From IMG/VR virus record IMGVR_UViG_3300050821_005877, positions 1-50,260 of that record: DNA of 50,260 nucleotides; one strand, 5' to 3'. A model generated the notes under the pieces. The model had not been told where the DNA came from. It saw only the letters and a program-made list of their open reading frames with translations, and did no database searches. The number at the start of each line of letters is the position of its first letter. The stretch's first letter is position 1. The DNA comes from a virus. Of this stretch, positions 46,472 to 50,260 are shown in pieces. The position numbers and the translations under genes are program-made.

Positions 46472-47121
46472 CGGGGTTCTGCGCGGCGCCGCGCCACCAG
46501 GACCAGGACGAGCCCACCCCTGCCGAGGAAGCCGCCACCCTGTGCAGGCGCTGCCGCCTGGACCTGGCGTCGGACCTGCGGCGGCTGCCCGCGCTGCACG
46601 CGGACCTGGAGGACATCCCCGCGGCGAGGGGCGGCGACGGCACCGGGCTGCCGTTCAGCGAGCCCGCGTCGGACTGCCGCAGCCAGATCCGCCACGACGT
46701 CACGTACTGGGCGCGGTGGATCACGGACATCCGCGGTGACGACGCGCCGCCGGTGACGGGCACCGGGTGGGCTGACCGGCCTGTCACGGTCATTTGTGAC
46801 TGGCTGGAGCCGCAGGTGACGTGGTGCTCGTTCCGGGACTGGGCGCCGGACATGGCCGGGGCGATCGGCGCTGACCGGGCCAGGGCGGCGGCGTTGCTGG
46901 ACCCGTGGGTGACGAAGCGGTTCGAGATCCCGGGGCCGGACGGGGCCTGCCTGGACTGCGACAGCGGGCGCATGTGGGTGACGGTGTACGTGTACGCGGC
47001 GGACCACCGCAAGTCATTCATCGGGTGCACCGAGTGCGCGGCGCGGTGGGAGTTCGGTGGTGCGTGGCTGCCGTTTGTCCGCCAGGTGGTCCGCAGACGC
47101 GTCCTGGCGGCAGCGGGATGA
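46468..47121 (+). CDS. 217-aa protein with C-terminal zinc ribbon
   Basis: From GTG 46468. Starts TGFCAAPRHQDQDEPTPAEE with LCRRCRLDLASDLRRLPALH, a helical middle, then a ribbon-like CLDCDSGRMWVTVYVYAADH...FIGCTECAARWEF. The layout recurs in actinophage early proteins annotated only as hypothetical. It is just before the DNA methyltransferase and overlaps it by four bases. Confidence 0.65.
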   Translation: MTGFCAAPRHQDQDEPTPAEEAATLCRRCRLDLASDLRRLPALHADLEDIPAARGGDGTGLPFSEPASDCRSQIRHDVTYWARWITDIRGDDAPPVTGTGWADRPVTVICDWLEPQVTWCSFRDWAPDMAGAIGADRARAAALLDPWVTKRFEIPGPDGACLDCDSGRMWVTVYVYAADHRKSFIGCTECAARWEFGGAWLPFVRQVVRRRVLAAAG

Positions 47122-48356
47122 CCGTGGCCGTGCTCCGCGCCGATGCCCGTGAGCTGCCGCTACCTGACGCGAGTGTTGATCTCGTGGTGACCAGTCCCCC
47201 CTACTTCGGGCTCAGGTCTTACACCGACGGCGGCGCGCACTACGGCGGCCAGATCGGGTCGGAGGCGACCCCGCAGGAGTGGCTGGCGAACCTGGTGGCG
47301 TGCACGGCCGAATGGGTGCGGGTGCTGAAGCCGTCCGGGTCGATCTTCGTCAACCTGGGAGACAAGTACAGCACCGGCAACAGCGGCGAATCCGGCATGG
47401 CCAAGCTCGGCGAGAAGTGGGCTGGCGGTGGCCACTCGGACGGCAAGGCGAAGATTCGCAGCCCAGCTGTTGAGGGCATGCCGCCGAAGTCGCTGCTGGG
47501 GCTGCCCTGGCGGTACGCGATCGCGTGCACCGACCAGCTCGGGCTCATCCTGCGGCGGGACATCATCTGGGCCAAGCCCAACGGCCTCCCCGAATCCGTC
47601 ACCGACCGCTGCCGGTCCTCCCACGAATACGTGTTCCACCTGGTGAAACAGCCCCGGTACTACAGCGCCGTAGACGAGATCCGCGAGCCGCAGACGGGGC
47701 CAGAGTTCACTGGCCGGGCAGGCATCGGCACCAGCAGGCGCAGCCACGCCGTCGACCCAGGCGTCAAGGGCAGCATGACCGAACACCGGACCTACAACCC
47801 GCTGGGGAAGCTGCCCGGGTCGGTGTGGGACATACCTAGCCAGCCACTCACCGTCCCCGCGCACCTCGGCATCGACCACTTCGCCGCGTTCCCCATGGAA
47901 CTGCCGCGCCGCATCATCGCAGGCTGGTCGCCGCCAGGCATCTGCACCGCCTGCGGCGAAGGCCGCCGCCCGGTCACCAGCGTGACGAACATCGAAGACC
48001 GCAAAGGGCGCAAGCAGCGCATCGTAGACCTCGCCATGGACGGCGCCCACGGGCCCGATGGACGCGGCGGGGAACGCTGGAAGCAGACGGTAGGCATCAC
48101 CGGCTACGCCTGCGCCTGCGCGCAACCAGACGCGCCTGCCCGCCCCGCCCTCGTATTGGACCCGTTCGCCGGCACCGGCACCGCCATGCTCGTCGCCGCC
48201 GCCCTCGGCCGCACCGGCATCGGCGTCGACCGCAGCGCCGACTACTGCCGCCTCGCCGCCTGGCGCACCACCGACCCCGGTGAGCGCGCCCGCGCCATGC
48301 AAGTCCCCAAACCACCACCTGTGGTGAACGGGCAGGAAGCGCTGTTCAGCGTGTAA
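47118..48356 (+). CDS. DNA N4-cytosine / N6-adenine methyltransferase, beta class
   Basis: 412 residues. The catalytic motif DLVVTSPPYFG is near residue 20 and the SAM-binding motif DPFAGTGTAMLVAAALGRTGIGVD is near the C-terminus (about 350-372), the beta-class order. SPPY is commonest in N4-cytosine enzymes but also occurs in adenine enzymes. The middle holds the target-recognition region, including an IWAKPNGLPESVTDRCRSSHEYVFHLVK stretch typical of the family, and a Cys insert (CTACGEG...CACAQ). No cognate restriction gene, so probably self-protection. Confidence 0.9.
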   Translation: MTVAVLRADARELPLPDASVDLVVTSPPYFGLRSYTDGGAHYGGQIGSEATPQEWLANLVACTAEWVRVLKPSGSIFVNLGDKYSTGNSGESGMAKLGEKWAGGGHSDGKAKIRSPAVEGMPPKSLLGLPWRYAIACTDQLGLILRRDIIWAKPNGLPESVTDRCRSSHEYVFHLVKQPRYYSAVDEIREPQTGPEFTGRAGIGTSRRSHAVDPGVKGSMTEHRTYNPLGKLPGSVWDIPSQPLTVPAHLGIDHFAAFPMELPRRIIAGWSPPGICTACGEGRRPVTSVTNIEDRKGRKQRIVDLAMDGAHGPDGRGGERWKQTVGITGYACACAQPDAPARPALVLDPFAGTGTAMLVAAALGRTGIGVDRSADYCRLAAWRTTDPGERARAMQVPKPPPVVNGQEALFSV

Positions 48357-48377
48357 TCATGCGCAACAATTGCCCGC

Positions 48378-48578
48378 GTGGACGGATGGGCCAGCGCTCG
48401 TGATCTTGCCCGGTTGTACTCGGTCAAGGTCGGCACGATCCACGCCTGGGCCAGCCAGGACGGGTGGCGGCGCAAGGACACGTGGCCGCGCCTGTACTCC
48501 TGGGACGACGCGCAGGATTCGTGGGAACGGCGGCACCAGGGCGACCACCAGCACTACGCCGCGCGGCCGGATGAGTGA
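48378..48578 (+). CDS. Small helix-turn-helix protein
   Basis: 66 residues from a GTG. ASARDLARLYSVKVGTIHAWASQDGWRRK reads as a MerR/excisionase-like HTH (ARDLA..Y.V..GTI..WA...GW), followed by YSWDDAQDSWERRHQ. It is the last gene of the early operon. Candidate regulator of late genes or a recombination directionality factor; neither is shown. Confidence 0.7.
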   Translation: MDGWASARDLARLYSVKVGTIHAWASQDGWRRKDTWPRLYSWDDAQDSWERRHQGDHQHYAARPDE

Positions 48579-48643
48579 CGGTGGTTGCAAGCCGCTGACA
48601 TCGGTGCAAGACTCAGCCTGAATAGTCCCCCGCACTGTGCCCG

Positions 48644-48664
48644 AAGCGCCCGCTCTGGGCGCTT
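48644..48664 (+). terminator. Rho-independent-type terminator of the early operon
   Basis: AAGCGCCC - gctct - GGGCGCTT, a perfect 8-bp stem followed by tcccttgttc. Of all the hairpins in the window it is the closest to a classical terminator. It separates the early operon from the small genes leading into the packaging operon. Confidence 0.75.
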
Positions 48665-48687
48665 TCCCTTGTTCAGAGGCGGATGAC

Positions 48688-48831
48688 ATGACCTGGTCCA
48701 ACGGGAACAGCTTCAACGGCGGCAGCGGCGTCTACCTCGCCGCCGTGGATGACCCGAAGATCCGCTCCCTGCCGCTGGTGTTCCGGTACGGCATCCCCGG
48801 GTTCCAGGCCGGCTGGCGCCCGCCGTGCTGA
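48688..48831 (+). CDS. 47-aa protein, unknown
   Basis: MTWSNGNSFNGGSGVYLAAV, then DDPKIRSLPLVFRYGIPGFQ. ATG 48688 behind cagaggcgg. The sequence has no repeats or charge clusters and looks like a real small beta-protein; unknown function. Confidence 0.5.
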   Translation: MTWSNGNSFNGGSGVYLAAVDDPKIRSLPLVFRYGIPGFQAGWRPPC

Positions 48832-48893
48832 GCGGCCTGTGAGGCTCCGCAACCTGCCCGGGCGCCGTCACTGCGCGAGCGGGTCGTTACGAA

Positions 48894-48961
48894 CGGGAGA
48901 TCGCCGGGTGCGGTGCCCGGCCTCGCATCTGGGCGTGTAGCAGTAGCAGGTATGCACCCGT
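48894..48961. repeat. 68-bp direct repeat, copy 1
   Basis: A 68-bp segment beginning cgggagatcgccgggtgcgg and ending tatgcacccgt is identical at 49572-49639, 678 bp away. It can fold into two hairpins: AGAT-c-GCCGGG-loop-CCCGGC-ctcgc-ATCT and GGGCGTGTA-loop-TATGCACCC (with one mismatch and two wobbles). It ends 23 bases before the GTG of the 48985 gene. An ATG within it opens a 4-codon frame (MHPF, stop). Confidence 0.9.
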
Positions 48962-48984
48962 TCTGACCCGAAGGTGGTGACCTT

Positions 48985-49341
48985 GTGCCGATCGGCCTGG
49001 TCACCAACAAGCAGCTCCAGGTCCTCCTGCTAGCGGTCGCCGCGACTGTGGCGGCCGTCCAGCGGTCCGTGCAAGAACTCAACCAGAAAATGGACGCAAT
49101 CATGACCGCACAGGACGACATCAACGCCGCCGACGCCGCGATCGAAGGCGAGCTTGCCGACTCGGCCACCAGGGATGCGGCGATCCTCGCGGCGCAGGAG
49201 AAGCTCCTGGCCACCATCGCCGGCCTTCAGGGCGCAGGCGTGAGCACCACGCAGCTGGTCGCTGACACCGCTGCGCTGCTGCAGGCGCAGGGTGCTGACG
49301 ACGCAACCGTGGCCGCGCTGACCGCCGCCGCAGGGGCCTGA
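48985..49341 (+). CDS. 118-aa helical protein with N-terminal hydrophobic helix
   Basis: GTG behind gaaggtggtg. Residues 9-25 (KQLQVLLLAVAATVAAVQRS) could be a weak membrane anchor, then long heptad helices (VQELNQKMDAIMTAQDDINA, AILAAQEKLLATIAGLQGAG). A Gly-linked end follows. The pattern resembles small phage coiled-coil proteins made around virion or lysis genes; function unknown. Confidence 0.65.
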   Translation: MPIGLVTNKQLQVLLLAVAATVAAVQRSVQELNQKMDAIMTAQDDINAADAAIEGELADSATRDAAILAAQEKLLATIAGLQGAGVSTTQLVADTAALLQAQGADDATVAALTAAAGA

Positions 49342-49397
49342 CGTGAAGCGCCGCAACATGCGCGAAGTGCGCCGCTGCGCCAGCGGGGAGTTACCAC

Positions 49398-49562
49398 ATG
49401 TTCGGCATCGCCGCGGTTGTCGCGTTCGCCATTGCGCTGCTGATGCACCTGTTCGGCTGGGGCAGCGGCAAGGTCGACGTGGTGCTGTTCGAGCTGGCGG
49501 GGTTCCTGCTGCTGGCGCTGCACGTGGTGACCGGCTGGCAGCCGTGGCACCGCGGGGCGTGA
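49398..49562 (+). CDS. 54-aa two-span membrane protein
   Basis: MFGIAAVVAFAIALLMHLFG, a short turn (WGSGKVDVVL) and FELAGFLLLALHVVTGW. A ggggag ribosome site precedes the ATG. Small membrane proteins of this shape (hydrophobic - GxG - hydrophobic - W) are common just before actinophage packaging genes. Bases 49343-49397 before it show no convincing gene; a GTG frame at 49343 runs against this one with Arg-rich shadow composition. Confidence 0.65.
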   Translation: MFGIAAVVAFAIALLMHLFGWGSGKVDVVLFELAGFLLLALHVVTGWQPWHRGA

Positions 49563-49571
49563 AATCGTGGG

Positions 49572-49639
49572 CGGGAGATCGCCGGGTGCGGTGCCCGGCC
49601 TCGCATCTGGGCGTGTAGCAGTAGCAGGTATGCACCCGT
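49572..49639. repeat. 68-bp direct repeat, copy 2
   Basis: Exact copy of 48894-48961. Here the ATG inside the repeat (49630) is in frame with the following small gene, so the repeat may also supply its translation start. Confidence 0.9.
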
Positions 49640-49788
49640 CCCCCGGCAGGCACTTCATGCGGCGGCCGTTCCGGCTCAACCCCGACACGGGCTGGTACGT
49701 GTCGTGCTCGTGCGGGGAATGGTCGGCGACGGTCAAGGGCAAGAAGCTGCGGGCGCGGAACGCGTGGCTGGCGCACGCAGGCGGCTGA
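49630..49788 (+). CDS. 52-aa protein with CSC zinc-type motif
   Basis: From ATG 49630 (inside the 68-bp repeat) or ATG 49657 (MRRPFRLNPD). Contains WYVSCSCGEWSATVKGKKLR and ARNAWLAHAGG, the C-x-C-G-W...A...W..H pattern of small actinophage proteins, probably metal binding. It ends two bases before the HNH gene. Confidence 0.65.
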   Translation: MHPSPGRHFMRRPFRLNPDTGWYVSCSCGEWSATVKGKKLRARNAWLAHAGG

Positions 49789-49789
49789 C

Positions 49790-50137
49790 ATGGCACGCTG
49801 GCGCGGCACCACCAAGCAGCGCGGCTACTCAGGTCAGCACCCTAAGCTGCGCGCCCAGTGGGAGCCGATCGTCGATGCAGGTGCGGCGTACTGCCACGCA
49901 GCCATCTGCCTGTGGCCATCCCGCGCCATCCCAGCAGGCGCGGTCTGGGATCTTGGCCATACGCCAGACCGCACCGCGTGGACTGGGCCTGAGCACAGGC
50001 GATGCAACCGCGCCGATGGCGCGCGGAGGCGCAACCGCATGCAAGGACAGCGGCGAGCAATGGCTAAGGGACAGACGGCGGCCACCCGTGCCGTGCCGGC
50101 CAGTCCCCAACCGCTGCGCACATCGCGCGTTTGGTGA
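49790..50137 (+). CDS. Packaging-associated HNH endonuclease
   Basis: 115 residues. Basic start (RWRGTTKQRGYSGQHPKLRA), zinc Cys pair region (YCHAAICLWPSRAI), and HNH core VWDLGHTPDRTAWTGPEHRRCNRADGARR with LGH as the first His and HRRCNRADGA as the second His/Asn helix. HNH proteins of this type, encoded immediately before terminase, assist end-cutting in many cos phages. The order HNH - small terminase - large terminase across the circle junction fits. The C-terminal 35 residues are unstructured. Confidence 0.88.
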   Translation: MARWRGTTKQRGYSGQHPKLRAQWEPIVDAGAAYCHAAICLWPSRAIPAGAVWDLGHTPDRTAWTGPEHRRCNRADGARRRNRMQGQRRAMAKGQTAATRAVPASPQPLRTSRVW

Positions 50138-50260
50138 GCCTCGGCATCTGACCATCCTTTGGCCCTCCGGCCATCCGTGAAATCTAGCGGCGACCCGGGG
50201 GGGTGGGTGATGACGGGAAGTGACCACCCGCGACCCCGCAGCCATCGCTCGATATTTACA
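50138..50260. other. Noncoding junction between HNH and terminase genes (possible cos)
   Basis: With bases 1-98 this makes about 200 bases free of convincing genes. It contains a G-run (acccgggggggtgggtg), a later cacccgcgacc and the 19-bp end identity. In cos phages with an adjacent HNH gene, the cut site lies here. No exact cut position can be inferred from sequence alone. Confidence 0.4.
50242..50260. repeat. Right copy of 19-bp terminal identity
   Basis: Identical to bases 1-19; removing one copy gives a circle of 50,241 bp. Confidence 0.9.

Noticed and set aside
49343-49618. 91-codon + frame overlapping the two-span membrane gene
   Set aside because: Arg/Val/Gly shadow composition and it runs through the second 68-bp repeat; the ATG at 49398 in another frame gives a clear membrane protein with a ribosome site.
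1-50260. tRNA or rRNA genes
   Set aside because: No convincing T-loop/anticodon arrangement was seen on either strand; occasional ggttcga strings lie in protein-coding sequence.

Overview
The window looks like one complete genome of a temperate, long-tailed (siphovirus-type) phage of a GC-rich actinomycete, closed as a circle: the first 19 bases recur as the last 19, so the unit is about 50,241 bp. The host assignment rests on very high GC at third codon positions, frequent GTG and TTG starts, a DUF397 protein, a DUF2637/SpdB-type membrane protein and an actinobacterial-style FtsK/TraB protein. The species cannot be read from the sequence. The layout (late genes, then a serine integrase and switch, then many tiny early genes) recalls R4-type Streptomyces phages, but that is an inference.

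Bases 49790-28500 (through the circle junction) are the late operon on the + strand: HNH protein, small and large terminase, portal, prohead protease, capsid, a sugar/methyl-transfer cassette (7105-9694), several structural proteins including one built on 24 copies of an AGAGAV repeat (11313-14174), head-tail joining proteins, tail tube, tail chaperones, tape measure with a muramidase domain, a 1113-residue tail hub with an embedded glycosidase, then holin, GH25-like lysin, a permuted papain-like hydrolase and a coiled-coil membrane protein. A perfect 18-bp stem terminator closes it at 28505-28552. Four units run against this operon: a 64-aa gene (9888), an HNH gene (15817), an RHH-regulator plus lipoprotein pair with its own promoter (18205-19175), and a 74-aa gene in the lysis cassette (26723).

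Bases 28552-33844 run on the - strand and resemble the transfer module of actinomycete integrative conjugative elements and plasmids: FtsK/TraB-like translocase, SpdB-like DUF2637 protein, DUF397 protein, zinc-ribbon proteins, a tiny exported peptide and a NUMOD4-HNH-like protein. A divergent GntR regulator sits next to it at 33977. A large serine integrase (35042-36412) and a divergent pair of XRE regulators (36967-37672) form the lysogeny region.

Bases 37436-48664 are the early region on the + strand, mostly tiny genes joined by ATGA/GTGA overlaps and rich in Cys-pair zinc-type proteins. It encodes a short m5C methyltransferase, an ERF-type recombinase, a DUF3102-like protein, a small HNH protein, a probable replication initiator carrying two perfect DnaA boxes, iterons and a palindrome inside its gene (candidate origin), and an N4/N6 DNA methyltransferase. 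No DNA polymerase, primase or helicase was recognised, so replication probably uses host enzymes. Bases 48688-49790 hold a second group of small genes with a perfect 68-bp direct repeat ahead of two of them.

No stretch over 300 bases is gene-free. The longest are 18894-19187 (promoter and operators), the circle junction 50138-50260 plus 1-98 (possible packaging site), 41977-42155 (terminator and ribosome site) and 33845-33976 (divergent promoters).
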